From NCBI GenBank assembly GCA_017883205.1, contig JADGNZ010000021.1, positions 1-64,000 on the forward strand: DNA of 64,000 bases. Reading direction: 5' to 3'. Numbering within the stretch: position 1 is the stretch's first letter; each line of letters begins with the position of its first letter. The notes below the pieces were generated by a model that worked only from the letters and a program-made list of their open reading frames with translations, was not told the origin of the DNA and ran no database searches. Below are positions 1-8,485 of the stretch, one piece after another. The DNA is from Thermoanaerobaculia bacterium. Its GTDB lineage: Bacteria; Acidobacteriota; Thermoanaerobaculia; Gp7-AA8. Made by a program: the position numbers and the translations under genes.

Positions 1-197
1 GGCGACACTTCTCCAACCCGCCACGAAAACGGAAGAATCAGCGCATCGCCGCCATCCTCCTCTGCGGAGGTCTAAGTTAGCGCCTATGGGCGAGACGCCC
101 ACACTCCTTTGTGCACGACAAATGCGTGTCGTAAGATTTGATCGTAGTTCCATCTTGTCGCTCTTCCCCGATTTCGATTCAACTAAAGGAGAACGGA

Positions 198-578
198 ATG
201 GCTGCCAAGAAGAAGGCCTCAAAGAAGAAAGCCTCAAAGAAAGCGCCCGCGAAGAAGAAGTCGGCGAAGAAGACCGCTCCGAAACGCGCCGTGAAGAAGG
301 CGCCGGCGAAGAAAGCGGCTGCGAAGAAAGTCGCTGCGAAGAAAGCTCCGGCCAAAAAGGCGGCCGCGAAGAAAGCGGCTGCGAAGCGAGCTCCCGCGAA
401 GAAGAAGCCGGCGAAGAAGGCCGCTCCGAAGCGAGCCGTGGCACCGCGTCCGATGGTGAGCACGATGCCGGCCGCCACTACGGCCGCTGCCGCTCCTGCC
501 GAGGATCCGAGCGTGGGCGTCAACCTGGATGAACCCAATTCGGATTCTGACGATAGAGGCGCGTTCGATCACTTCTAG
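198..578 (+). CDS. Histone H1-like Lys/Ala-rich DNA-binding protein
   Basis: This encodes a 126-residue basic protein. Residues 1 to about 85 are built from repeated AAKK, APAKK and PKRA blocks, the composition of bacterial histone H1-like nucleoid proteins and of eukaryotic H1 tails. The last ~35 residues change to an acidic tail with many Asp residues. The start is placed at 198 because AAAGGAG lies 6 bases upstream; an in-frame ATG at 138 has no ribosome site and adds an unrelated leader. The likely role is non-specific DNA binding and compaction, inferred from composition only. Other Lys/Ala-rich low-complexity proteins would look the same. It stands alone and is the closest gene on the left to the opposing unknown gene at 904-1620. 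Confidence 0.8.
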   Translation: MAAKKKASKKKASKKAPAKKKSAKKTAPKRAVKKAPAKKAAAKKVAAKKAPAKKAAAKKAAAKRAPAKKKPAKKAAPKRAVAPRPMVSTMPAATTAAAAPAEDPSVGVNLDEPNSDSDDRGAFDHF

Positions 579-701
579 CGAAGTGGTTTGGCGTCCGGCG
601 GATCGCAGAGGGCCGGCGGAGCTGGACCTATTCCGGCGGCTTCTCCGCGCCCGGCCACAGACACTCAATGTACCCGGACAGAATCGCCGCGGCCAAGTAG
701 T

Positions 702-847
702 GCAGGTGTCCACACCTGCTACCGACGGGCGTCCCTGCCCGTCGGTATGGTCGCTTCCAACAGCCAACGAAATGTACGAGTTGTCGCTCCATTTCGAGAA
801 CCACCGCCGGGCGAGGACGCCCGTCGGTTGCAGGCAAGAATGCCTGC
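702..847. repeat. REP-like palindromes (GCAGGCA hairpin family)
   Basis: The 325-base gap 579-903 holds three perfect hairpins and no convincing gene. They are GCAGGTGT/ACACCTGC at 702-719, a 10-bp stem ACCGACGGGC/GCCCGTCGGT at 721-746, and GCAGGCA/TGCCTGC at 830-847. The third also occurs at 7.7-8.05 kb next to the same GGGCGTCC/GGACGCCC-type block, so this is a dispersed family with a two-hairpin architecture. The rest of the gap shows nothing recognisable. Confidence 0.8.
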
Positions 848-903
848 ACTACGTTGCGGGGCGCCGCGTTCTCATTCACGCGGCACCCCTTCATCACGCG
901 CGG

Positions 904-1620
904 CTACTTCTCCTGATCCATGGCGATCTTGTAAACGAGATCCATGATCTCATCGTCATCCCGATCGGATTGCGCTTGCGCCGCAGCCTTCGCGGCAAGA
1001 GAGGGGGCCATAAAGCCCTGCATGGGACGAGTGGTGGGAGGAGTCGTTGAGGGCGGTGTGGTGGGAGGGTTGGTGGCGGGTTTTTGCGGCTTGCGGCGGT
1101 TTATCGTCCGATCGACGACACTCTTTAACTCATCGACATAGATCCGCGCCCCGCCGCCGTCAGGCTGCTTCACGTGACGCTTGCCCCATTGAAACAACTG
1201 AAGGGCCTGTTCGTTGGAGGTGGACAGCTTCTGATTCATCGAATACGACATGGCCATGGTGATCGCGGCCATCCTCTGCGTGATTGGGTGCATCTGGCTG
1301 TGGTAGTCGAGGGCGTACTGAGCGGCGGCGGGGTCGAACATGTTGCGCTGTTGAAACGGTGGATAGGAGTTGACGGCGTTGATCATGGCCGGGATGAGCG
1401 CGCGTCCGAACTTCGCGCCCTGGGCCATGCGCGGGATCTTCGTGACGTCCGGCTGAGTCAGATCGGGAATGATGGCCTCCATTTCGTTGAGCAACTCGAC
1501 CATCCTGGCCGCCGCTGCGGCAGGGTCAGGGATGGCCGCGATGGCCGTTGGTTTGGTACTGGTGCGCTTCTGAACGACGGTTTTGGAAGAGCGGTTTCCG
1601 GTGCGTTTTTTCGTAGACAT
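904..1620 (-). CDS. Conserved-looking protein of unknown function
   Basis: This encodes 238 residues that I do not recognise. The N-terminal ~25 residues are basic and Ser/Thr-rich. A predicted helical region follows (about 30-165) with many Met and Gln residues. A Thr/Pro-rich linker (about 180-200) leads to a short acidic C-terminal helix ending in YKIAMDQEK. There is no signal peptide or membrane segment. AAAGGAG sits just upstream of the ATG, which supports both the start and real expression. A 16-unit tandem array begins about 95 bases upstream of the start. The Lys-rich start and nearby H1-like gene could suggest a nucleoid role, but that is speculation. Confidence 0.65.
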   Translation of the reverse strand: MSTKKRTGNRSSKTVVQKRTSTKPTAIAAIPDPAAAAARMVELLNEMEAIIPDLTQPDVTKIPRMAQGAKFGRALIPAMINAVNSYPPFQQRNMFDPAAAQYALDYHSQMHPITQRMAAITMAMSYSMNQKLSTSNEQALQLFQWGKRHVKQPDGGGARIYVDELKSVVDRTINRRKPQKPATNPPTTPPSTTPPTTRPMQGFMAPSLAAKAAAQAQSDRDDDEIMDLVYKIAMDQEK

Positions 1621-1714
1621 CCTTTTCTCCTTTGGCCGTGCGTTGAGGTCCAGCCTCCCCCGGCTATTCTTTGAGACGGAGCACGAAAAAAAAGGTTACT
1701 GGGGTGGATCGGCG

Positions 1715-2047
1715 AGGTCTCGATCTCTGCCCGGCAGGTCACGATCTGCCTTTGGTAGATCGCGATCTCTTTTGGGGAGATACGGACCTCTCCTTGGGAG
1801 ATCGCGATCTCTTTTTTTAGATGCGGATCTCTCCCGGGGAGGTCGCGATCTCGTTCGGGGAGATGCGGATCTCCCCCGGGGAGGTCGCGATCTCTTTCGG
1901 GGAGATGCGGATCTCCCCCGGGGAGGTCGCGATCTCTTTCCGGGAGATGCGGATCCCTCCCGGGGAGGTCGCGATCTCTTTTTTTAGATGCGGATCTCTT
2001 TTTTTAGATGCCGATCTAACCTTGGCAGATCTCGATTTATCGCCGAT
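1715..2047. repeat. Tandem array, 16 units of 20-21 bp
   Basis: Sixteen head-to-tail units can be laid out from 1715 to 2047. Each starts AGRT and carries a GCGATCTC or GCGGATCTC core followed by a pyrimidine run and GGG. Two unit types, AGGTCGCGATCTC and AGATGCGGATCTC, alternate in the middle and give a 42-bp higher-order period. Three units (1799-1818, 1966-1985, 1986-2005) are 20 bases and end in a T run; the others are 21. The array fills most of the gap 1621-2166. The remainder, 2048-2166, shows nothing recognisable. Confidence 0.9.
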
Positions 2048-2166
2048 CGGTCGTGACCATTCCCGTGACGATCACACCAACGACGAGACCGTAAGTATCC
2101 GTCTGTTCAATGCGTTGCCGCTAACCAGCATCTTTCATGCTCTCTCTGGGACATTGTGTGCGGAAC

Positions 2167-2814
2167 CTACTCCGGCGGCGCCTCCGCGCTCGGGCACAAC
2201 TCATTCAACGAGCACTGCGCGCACTTCGGTTTGCGGGCGATGCAGATCGTGCGGCCGTGGGCGATGAGGCGGTGCGAGAAGTTTATCCATTCCTTCTGGG
2301 GGATGAGCGCCATCAGGTCCTGCTCGATCTTCACGGCGTCGTCGGTGGCGGTTAGGCCGAGGCGGGCGGAGACGCGGGTTACGTGGGTGTCGACCACGAT
2401 GCCGACGGCGATCTTGAACGCGTTTGACAGGACGACGTTCGCGGTCTTGCGGCCGACGCCCGGGAGCGCGGTCAGCTCAGCCATTGTCTTAGGAACCTCG
2501 CCGTTGTGGCGTTCGACGATCGCTTTCGAGGCGGCGATGACGGCCTTCGCTTTGTTGCGGAAGAAACCGGTCTGTTTGACGTCGCGCTCCATCTCGACCT
2601 GGCTGGCGTCCGCGAACGATTGCGGGCTCGGGTACTTGCGGGAGAGCGATTTCGTGACGATGTTGACGCGGGCGTCGGTGGACTGGGCGGAGAGGATGGT
2701 GGCGATCAGCAACTCGAAGGCGTTGGTGAAATCGAGCGCGCACTTCGCCTTCGGATACATCCGCTTGAGCTGCACGACGATGTCGGCGGCGCGCTCCTGT
2801 TTCTTCGTGGTCAT
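2167..2814 (-). CDS. nth: Endonuclease III, DNA glycosylase/AP lyase
   Basis: This is a base-excision repair enzyme that removes oxidised pyrimidines and nicks abasic sites. The 215-residue product is close to the usual ~211. The helix-hairpin-helix LPGVGRKTANVV carries the catalytic Lys123, and VVDTHVTR carries the catalytic Asp142. A [4Fe-4S] loop is intact with Cys191-X6-Cys198-X2-Cys201-X5-Cys207. The start is set at MTTKKQ (2814). The open frame continues upstream through a dispersed repeat that encodes an unrelated HHEGTK-like leader, so longer starts are unlikely. It is divergent from hutU, with the repeat between them. Confidence 0.96.
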   Translation of the reverse strand: MTTKKQERAADIVVQLKRMYPKAKCALDFTNAFELLIATILSAQSTDARVNIVTKSLSRKYPSPQSFADASQVEMERDVKQTGFFRNKAKAVIAASKAIVERHNGEVPKTMAELTALPGVGRKTANVVLSNAFKIAVGIVVDTHVTRVSARLGLTATDDAVKIEQDLMALIPQKEWINFSHRLIAHGRTICIARKPKCAQCSLNELCPSAEAPPE

Positions 2815-2825
2815 CAAAGGCATGC

Positions 2826-2883
2826 AACCACAAAGACACAAAGGACACAAAGAGACCTTTGTGATCTTTGTGCCTTCGTGGTG
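2826..2883. repeat. Dispersed inverted repeat (ACCACAAAG type)
   Basis: The sequence begins AACCACAAAGACACAAAG and ends with an approximate reverse complement, CTTTGTGCCTTCGTGGT, forming a long imperfect hairpin. Repeats of this type occur between genes in many bacterial genomes and often give false N-terminal extensions, as here for nth. It lies between the divergent starts of nth and hutU. Confidence 0.85.
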
Positions 2884-2903
2884 AAAGCTTTTAGAATCCG
2901 CCC

Positions 2904-4568
2904 ATGACGATGACCATCGAAAGAGCACGCGTCATTCGCGCTCCGCGCGGCACGGCCATCTCCTGCCTCGGCTGGCAGCAGGAGGCGGCGCTGCGGATGC
3001 TGATGAACAATCTCGACCCCGAAGTGGCGGAGAGGCCGGAGGAGTTGATCGTTTACGGCGGGATCGGCAAAGCGGCGCGCAACTGGGAATGCTTCGACGC
3101 GATCGTGCGCACGCTGAAGCGGCTGCGGAGCGATGAGACCCTGCTCGTGCAGTCGGGCAAACCTGTGGGTGTCTTTCGCACGCACGAGAACGCGCCGCGG
3201 GTGCTCATCGCAAACTCCAATCTCGTCCCGCACTGGGCCACCTGGGACGAGTTCCGCCGCCTCGACGCCCTCGGCCTGACGATGTACGGCCAGATGACAG
3301 CCGGATCGTGGATCTACATCGGCACGCAGGGAATCCTGCAGGGCACGTTCGAGTGCTTCGCGTCGGTGGCGAAGACGCGCTTCGACAACACGCTTCGCGG
3401 AAGGCTCGTCGTCACGGCGGGGCTGGGCGGGATGGGGGGCGCGCAACCGCTGGCTGCGACGATGAACGAGGCGACGGCGCTTGTGGCGGAGGTGGATGAG
3501 ACGCGTATTCAGCGCCGGCTCGACAAGCGCTACCTCGATGAGAAAGCGCCTTCACTTCGTGCGGCCATCGAGCGCGCAATCGCGGCGCGTGATGCCGGCG
3601 AGGCGGTCTCGATCGGCGTCGTCGCCAATGCAGTCGAGTTGCTCGAAGCGCTGATCGAGCGCAACATCGTTCCCGACATCCTCACCGACCAGACCTCGGC
3701 GCACGACGAGTTGAACGGCTACGTTCCCGCCGGCCTTTCGTACGACGCGGCGCTGGCGATGCGGGACAGCAGTCCTGACGCCTACATCGAGCTTTCCTAC
3801 GACACGATGGCGCGCCACATGCGCGCCATGCTGGAGTTGCAGCGCCGCGGCGCGATCACGTTCGACTACGGCAACAACCTTCGCGGGCAGGCGTTGAAGG
3901 CCGGAGTGAAGGACGCGTTCGACGTCGGCGGATTCGTCCCGCTCTTCATTCGCCCGCTTTTCTGCGAAGGCCGCGGACCGTTCCGCTGGGCCGCGCTTTC
4001 CGGCGATCCGAACGATCTATTCGCTACGGATGAAGCGCTGCTCGATCTTTTCCCGCACGATGCCGCACTGCATCGCTGGATCCGCATGGCGCAGAAGCGC
4101 GTCGAGTTTCAGGGATTGCCGGCGCGCATCTGCTGGCTCGGCTACGGAGAGCGCGACAAAGCGGGGCTGCTGTTTAACGACCTCGTGCGCAGCGGCAAAG
4201 TGAAAGCGCCGATCGTGATCGGCCGCGACCATCTCGATGCCGGCTCGGTTGCTTCGCCGAATCGCGAGACCGAGGCGATGAAGGATGGTTCGGATGCCAT
4301 CGCCGACTGGCCCATCCTCAACGCGCTGCTCAACACCGCTGCCGGCGCGACGTGGGTGTCCTTTCACCACGGAGGCGGCGTTGGAATCGGCTACTCGCTG
4401 CATGCCGGCATGGTCGTCCTCGCTGACGGCACCGACGCTGCCGCGGAGCGCCTCCAGCGTGTCCTCACGACCGATCCCGGCACAGGCGTGATGCGTCACG
4501 CTGACGCCGGATACGAGATTGCGATCGAGACGGCCAAAGAGCGGGGCGTGGACATTCCGATGCTGTGA
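2904..4568 (+). CDS. hutU: Urocanate hydratase (urocanase)
   Basis: This cytosolic NAD+-dependent enzyme converts urocanate to 4-imidazolone-5-propionate, the second step of histidine degradation. At 554 residues it is full length. Family stretches are clear: [11 protein letters not shown] near the start, [41 protein letters not shown], the glycine-rich nucleotide loop [10 protein letters not shown], and [15 protein letters not shown] near the end. hutH, hutI and hutG are not in this window, so the gene is isolated from its pathway partners. Its 3' end lies 6 bases from the 3' end of the opposing glmS gene. Confidence 0.97.
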   Translation: MTMTIERARVIRAPRGTAISCLGWQQEAALRMLMNNLDPEVAERPEELIVYGGIGKAARNWECFDAIVRTLKRLRSDETLLVQSGKPVGVFRTHENAPRVLIANSNLVPHWATWDEFRRLDALGLTMYGQMTAGSWIYIGTQGILQGTFECFASVAKTRFDNTLRGRLVVTAGLGGMGGAQPLAATMNEATALVAEVDETRIQRRLDKRYLDEKAPSLRAAIERAIAARDAGEAVSIGVVANAVELLEALIERNIVPDILTDQTSAHDELNGYVPAGLSYDAALAMRDSSPDAYIELSYDTMARHMRAMLELQRRGAITFDYGNNLRGQALKAGVKDAFDVGGFVPLFIRPLFCEGRGPFRWAALSGDPNDLFATDEALLDLFPHDAALHRWIRMAQKRVEFQGLPARICWLGYGERDKAGLLFNDLVRSGKVKAPIVIGRDHLDAGSVASPNRETEAMKDGSDAIADWPILNALLNTAAGATWVSFHHGGGVGIGYSLHAGMVVLADGTDAAAERLQRVLTTDPGTGVMRHADAGYEIAIETAKERGVDIPML

Positions 4569-4574
4569 AACTCC

Positions 4575-6410
4575 CTACTCCACGGTCACGCTCTTCGCCA
4601 GATTCCGCGGCTGATCGACGTCGCAGCCGCGACGCAGGGCGATGTAGTAGGCGAGCAGTTGCGTCGGGACGACGGAGAGGATCGGCTGAAGCGGCTCGAT
4701 CGTCCAGGGGATCTCGATGAAGTCATCCGCGAGTGCTTTGACGGCGTCGTCGCCCTCATCGCAGATCACGATGAGCTTCCCATCGCGGGCCTTCACTTCC
4801 TGCAGGTTCGAGACGACCTTGTCGTAAACGGGTGTATGCGTGGCGATGGCGACGACCGGCAGGTTCTCGTCGATCAGCGCAATGGGACCGTGTTTCATCT
4901 CGCCCGCCGGATAGCCCTCGGCGTGAATGTACGAGATCTCCTTGAGCTTGAGCGCTCCTTCCAGCGCGATCGGATAGTGCACGCCGCGCCCGAGGAAAAG
5001 GAAATCCTGCGACTTCGAATACTTGTGGGCCAGCGCCTCGATGTGCTTTTCCTGCTTTGCCAGGATGTCTTCGATCTTGTGCGGAATCACGCTCAGCTCG
5101 TGCATGGCGTAGCGGCGGTCGTCGAGATCTCCGCCGCGCAGTTGGCGGATGTAGAGCGAGAGAAGGTAGAAAGCGGTGAGCTGCGTGGTGAACGCTTTCG
5201 TGGACGCCACGCCGATCTCCGGCCCGGCGTTCGTATAGATCACGCCGTCCGACATGCGCGTGGCGGCGGCACCGATCACGTTGCAGATCGCGATCAGCTT
5301 CGCGCCGTGCTTCTTCGCTTCCTGCATGCCGGCGATCGTGTCGGCGGTCTCGCCGGACTGCGTCACGCCGATGACGAGCGTGCTCTCGTCGATGATGGGA
5401 TTGCGATAGCGGTACTCCGATCCGTAGTCGACCTCGATCGGGATCCTCGCGGCATCCTCGAGCAGAAACTTCCCGACCAGACCCGCATGCCACGACGTGC
5501 CGCAGGCGATGACATGGACTTTCCTGATCTTCGCCCATTCGTCCGGCGTGAACTGCAGGTCGTTGAAGAAGATCTCGCCGGACTCCTCGAACATCCGGCC
5601 GGTGAACGTGTCGCGGACGGCGCGGGGCTGCTCGTGGATCTCCTTGAGCATGTAGTGCCGGTAGCCTTCCTTCTCGGCCATCACGGCGTCCCACAAGATC
5701 CGCTTCGGCGCACGCTCGACCTTCTCATCGTCATGACCAAAAACCACAACGTTCTTCTGATCGACGACCGCGTACTCGCCGTCCTCGAGGTAGATGATGT
5801 CGCGCGTGTAGGGGAGCAGCGGCGCGACGTCGGAGGCGACGAGGTTCTCGTTGTCGCCCAATCCGACGACGAGCGGCGGGCCTTGTTTCGCGGCGATGAT
5901 CGTGCCGGGCTCGTTGCCGTCGATCATCACCAGCGCGTAGTGGCCGTCCAGCTCCTTGAGCATCTTCGTGGCCGCTTCGACGAACTTCGTCCCATCCTTC
6001 ATGTTCTCTTCGATGAGATGGGCGACGACTTCCGTGTCGGTCTCGGTCCTGAACTCGTGCCCCGCTTTCTGCAGCCGCTGCTTCAGCGGGAGAAAGTTCT
6101 CGATGATGCCGTTGTGAATGACGACGATGGCGCCGGTGCAGTCGCGGTGCGGATGCGCGTTGTTCTCGTTCGGTTTTCCGTGGGTGGCCCAGCGCGTGTG
6201 ACCCATACCGAACGTACCGGAGAGCGGGTGGTTTCCCAGCTTTGCTTCAAGGTTAGAGAGCTTCCCCTCAGCGCGAATCACATCCACGTGATTTCCGTTC
6301 ACGACCGCGATTCCGGCGCTGTCATAGCCGCGGTACTCGAGCTTTTTCAGTCCCCCGATCAGGACCGGCACAACGTCACGAGTGCCGGCATATCCGATGA
6401 TTCCGCACAT
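4575..6410 (-). CDS. glmS: Glutamine-fructose-6-phosphate aminotransferase
   Basis: The enzyme makes glucosamine-6-phosphate from fructose-6-phosphate and glutamine, the entry to UDP-GlcNAc for peptidoglycan and lipopolysaccharide. The 611 residues match the family. The mature protein begins MCGIIGYAG, with Cys2 as glutaminase nucleophile; the N-terminal glutaminase domain is followed by two SIS isomerase domains (VIGVTQSGETADT, and ALEGALKLKEISYIHAEGYPAGEMKHGPIAL split across that region) and the typical end NLAKSVTVE. The start at 6410 is fixed by Cys2 and by GGAGG six to ten bases upstream; a longer frame to 6458 is repeat-derived. I see no glmS ribozyme upstream. Confidence 0.98.
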   Translation of the reverse strand: MCGIIGYAGTRDVVPVLIGGLKKLEYRGYDSAGIAVVNGNHVDVIRAEGKLSNLEAKLGNHPLSGTFGMGHTRWATHGKPNENNAHPHRDCTGAIVVIHNGIIENFLPLKQRLQKAGHEFRTETDTEVVAHLIEENMKDGTKFVEAATKMLKELDGHYALVMIDGNEPGTIIAAKQGPPLVVGLGDNENLVASDVAPLLPYTRDIIYLEDGEYAVVDQKNVVVFGHDDEKVERAPKRILWDAVMAEKEGYRHYMLKEIHEQPRAVRDTFTGRMFEESGEIFFNDLQFTPDEWAKIRKVHVIACGTSWHAGLVGKFLLEDAARIPIEVDYGSEYRYRNPIIDESTLVIGVTQSGETADTIAGMQEAKKHGAKLIAICNVIGAAATRMSDGVIYTNAGPEIGVASTKAFTTQLTAFYLLSLYIRQLRGGDLDDRRYAMHELSVIPHKIEDILAKQEKHIEALAHKYSKSQDFLFLGRGVHYPIALEGALKLKEISYIHAEGYPAGEMKHGPIALIDENLPVVAIATHTPVYDKVVSNLQEVKARDGKLIVICDEGDDAVKALADDFIEIPWTIEPLQPILSVVPTQLLAYYIALRRGCDVDQPRNLAKSVTVE

Positions 6411-6442
6411 GAAGCCTCCAGAACAGGGAACGACAAAGGAGG

Positions 6443-6475
6443 AGCGATGAACTGGCACCCGGAAAGTTCATCGCT
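6443..6475. repeat. Inverted repeat between glmS and FN3 lipoprotein
   Basis: AGCGATGAAC at 6443-6452 and its perfect complement GTTCATCGCT at 6466-6475 form a 10-bp stem with a 13-base loop. Two further TTCATCGTT copies follow directly. It lies between the divergent starts of glmS and the lipoprotein gene at 6510. It may be a dispersed repeat or an operator; nothing distinguishes these. Confidence 0.6.
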
Positions 6476-6509
6476 CATCCTTCATCGTTCATCGTTAGAA
6501 TCGTGAGTA

Positions 6510-7661
6510 ATGCTGCCGAAGAAACTGGTTGTTCTGCTCGCGGTCGCGGTGCTCGCCTGTGGTAAACGCGGAGATCCATATCCGCCTGTGCCTGTCATTC
6601 CGAAAGCGACGACCGATCTTCTTGTAGCACAGCGTGGTACCAAAGTTCTTCTCTCCTGGAGCTACCCATCGCTGACGACGGCAGGAAAAAGCATGACCGG
6701 CATCAAGCGGATCGTCGTATGGCGGTCGGTCGAAGAGCTTCCGGTCGCAACGAGCGCTCCCCCTTCGCCGATTGAACAACCCGTCCAGCTTTTTGCGAAA
6801 GTTCCGCCACTCGGACCCAATCAGTTTCTGAAGCTCCGGACGAAGGTAGACAGCATAGAGAGCGCCAACTTGAAAGCAGCGACCACGGGTGCCCGGCTGA
6901 CGTACGAAGATGCGCCGCCGCTTCATGCCGCGGACGGTAGGCCGGTTCGGATCACCTACTCGGTCGTAACCCAGGGTCCAGTCGTCAGTGGCGATCTGTC
7001 GAATCTTCCCGCAATCGTCCCTCTCGATGTACCGGTTGCGCCGACCGCGCTCGCCGCGACTGCGAAGAAAGAAGGGGTCGTGCTCACCTGGACGGCGCCA
7101 GAGACGTCCATCGGCGGAGCGAAGAATCCACCGGTCGCCGGCTACAACGTTTATCGATTCCCGCACGGCCAGCCCGCGGACGAGTTTGCAACTCCGGCGA
7201 ATCCCTCGCCCATCGCAGCGACGAGCTACACCGATCAACCGCCCTACGGAGCGCACGACTACTTCGTTACCGCCGTTGCAGCACCAGGTACTCCCCGCAT
7301 CGAGAGCGATCCATCGGCAATTGCCGGCGCCACATTCAAGGATCTCGTTCCCCCTGCGCCTCCGGCCGGACTGACTGCGCTCGTCGAGACCGGCGCCGTC
7401 CGCCTGGTGTGGGATCCGGTCGATGCGCCCGATCTCGCCGGTTACAAGATCTATCGTACGGAAGGAACAGGGATCGAGCAGTTGCGTCCCGCCGGAACGA
7501 TTCCTCTGAATCCGGTGCAGTTGCTGACCGCCACGAACTACCGCGACACCGGAGTCAATCCCGGCATCTCCTACTACTACGAGGTGGTGTCCGTCGATAA
7601 GAGCGGCAACGAAAGCGCTCGATCGAAGACGGATTGGGTGCTGGTGCCGAAGACGCCATGA
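6510..7661 (+). CDS. Lipoprotein with fibronectin type III domains
   Basis: This encodes 383 residues beginning with a lipoprotein signal (LLAVAVLACGK, lipid-attached Cys about residue 18), followed by a KRGDPYPPVP linker. Two or three fibronectin III-like domains follow: one weak at ~35-150, then ~170-270 (PTALAATAKKEGVVLTWTAP, GYNVYR) and ~275-375 (PAGLTALVETGAVRLVWDP, GYKIYR, YYYEVVSVDKSGNES). Such domains mediate protein or glycan contacts on the envelope. No catalytic domain is visible, so a specific role cannot be given. The start ATG has no strong ribosome site. The gene is followed by a repeat cluster. Confidence 0.8.
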   Translation: MLPKKLVVLLAVAVLACGKRGDPYPPVPVIPKATTDLLVAQRGTKVLLSWSYPSLTTAGKSMTGIKRIVVWRSVEELPVATSAPPSPIEQPVQLFAKVPPLGPNQFLKLRTKVDSIESANLKAATTGARLTYEDAPPLHAADGRPVRITYSVVTQGPVVSGDLSNLPAIVPLDVPVAPTALAATAKKEGVVLTWTAPETSIGGAKNPPVAGYNVYRFPHGQPADEFATPANPSPIAATSYTDQPPYGAHDYFVTAVAAPGTPRIESDPSAIAGATFKDLVPPAPPAGLTALVETGAVRLVWDPVDAPDLAGYKIYRTEGTGIEQLRPAGTIPLNPVQLLTATNYRDTGVNPGISYYYEVVSVDKSGNESARSKTDWVLVPKTP

Positions 7662-7672
7662 GCGCTTGCGAG

Positions 7673-8050
7673 GCGTTCGCGCTTGACATCGCCGGCAGGG
7701 ACTTCGTAGTGCAGGCATTCTTGCCTGCTACCGTTGGACGTCCTCGCCCGACGGGATCGTCCCCTATCTTCGAAATCGTGCGCGTCGCGACGTTTCGGGC
7801 GGAGTGTCAGTTCCGAACTGCGAAGAGTTTGCGCTTAGCACCGCCGGGCAGGCACTTCGTAGTGCAGGCATTCTTGCCTGCTACTGTTGGGCGTCCTCGC
7901 CCGACGGGATCGTCCCCTATCTTCGAAATCGGGCGCGTCGCGACGTTTCGGGCGGAGTGTCATTTCTGAATCGCGAAGAGTTTGCGCTTAACACCGCCGG
8001 GCGGGGACGCCCGGCGGGAGCAGGCAGGAATGCCTGCGCTACATTCGCAT
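7673..8050. repeat. 152-153 bp tandem duplication carrying REP-like hairpins
   Basis: Units begin at 7673, 7825 and 7978 with the shared start GAGTTTGCGCTT (GCGTTCGCGCTT in the first). Units 1 and 2 are nearly identical over 152-153 bases; unit 3 is partial and has its hairpin block reversed. Each unit contains GCAGGCATTCTTGCCTGC, or the complement, followed by GGGCGTCCTCGCCC-like sequence, the hairpin family also seen at 702-847. Together with the flanks it fills the gap 7662-8074. Open frames across it are products of the repeat. Confidence 0.85.
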
Positions 8051-8074
8051 TGCCGGGATCATCCGAAGCCGAGG

Positions 8075-8377
8075 TTAGTTGACGACGTCGCAGGAGTCGT
8101 CGTCGAGAGCCTGCTCGTGCGGCCAGCGTGACGCCAGAAGGCGCTCAAAGTACGGCCGGACGATTCGTTCGTAGCGTTGCTCGAACTCCGGATGAAGGTC
8201 GAGGATCGCTTTGCGCGCGCAACGCACGAGGCATCGCGCTTCGCGGTGCGACACGGTCATGTCGCTGCCGATGAGATTGAGCGTGAGCTCGACAATCATG
8301 CGGATGCGACGAAGGCGGCGCCGCTCGAAAATCGGGGAGCGGACTTCTGTCGTCGAATCCATCGCGTACTTGCTCAT
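8075..8377 (-). CDS. Small protein of unknown function
   Basis: This encodes 100 residues that I do not recognise. The protein is basic in its first half (FERRRLRRIRM) and has three Cys residues (two in CLVRCARK, one in the acidic tail DDDSCDVVN). No signal peptide or membrane segment is clear. The region AILDLHPEFEQRYERIVRPYFERLL looks helical. Start choice between Met1 and Met6 is open. It sits between a repeat cluster and the EcsC-like gene on the same strand. Coding status rests on ordinary composition and gene spacing alone. Confidence 0.5.
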   Translation of the reverse strand: MSKYAMDSTTEVRSPIFERRRLRRIRMIVELTLNLIGSDMTVSHREARCLVRCARKAILDLHPEFEQRYERIVRPYFERLLASRWPHEQALDDDSCDVVN

Positions 8378-8485
8378 GCTCGGTTACCGCGCTCAAACGG
8401 CGATGCCCTGTCTACCATTCCAGACTCGATGAACATTCGCGTGCGACATATTTTCGAGGCCCGGCCCACCAACGCCTCCGCCTGA

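Noticed and set aside
1-197. Gene at the left edge
   Set aside because: No frame with a recognisable product reaches the edge; the open frame from 86 is a shadow of the H1-like gene.
1583-2267. Repeat proteins across the 20-21 bp array
   Set aside because: The 20-base units shift the frame and no frame spans the array; no ribosome site or recognisable domain is present.
4659-6506. 615-codon open frame opposite glmS
   Set aside because: It is an antisense shadow of a conserved gene in high-GC DNA, without any recognisable domain.
6411-6509. glmS ribozyme or riboswitch
   Set aside because: No ribozyme core could be recognised and the gap is under 100 bases, mostly repeat.
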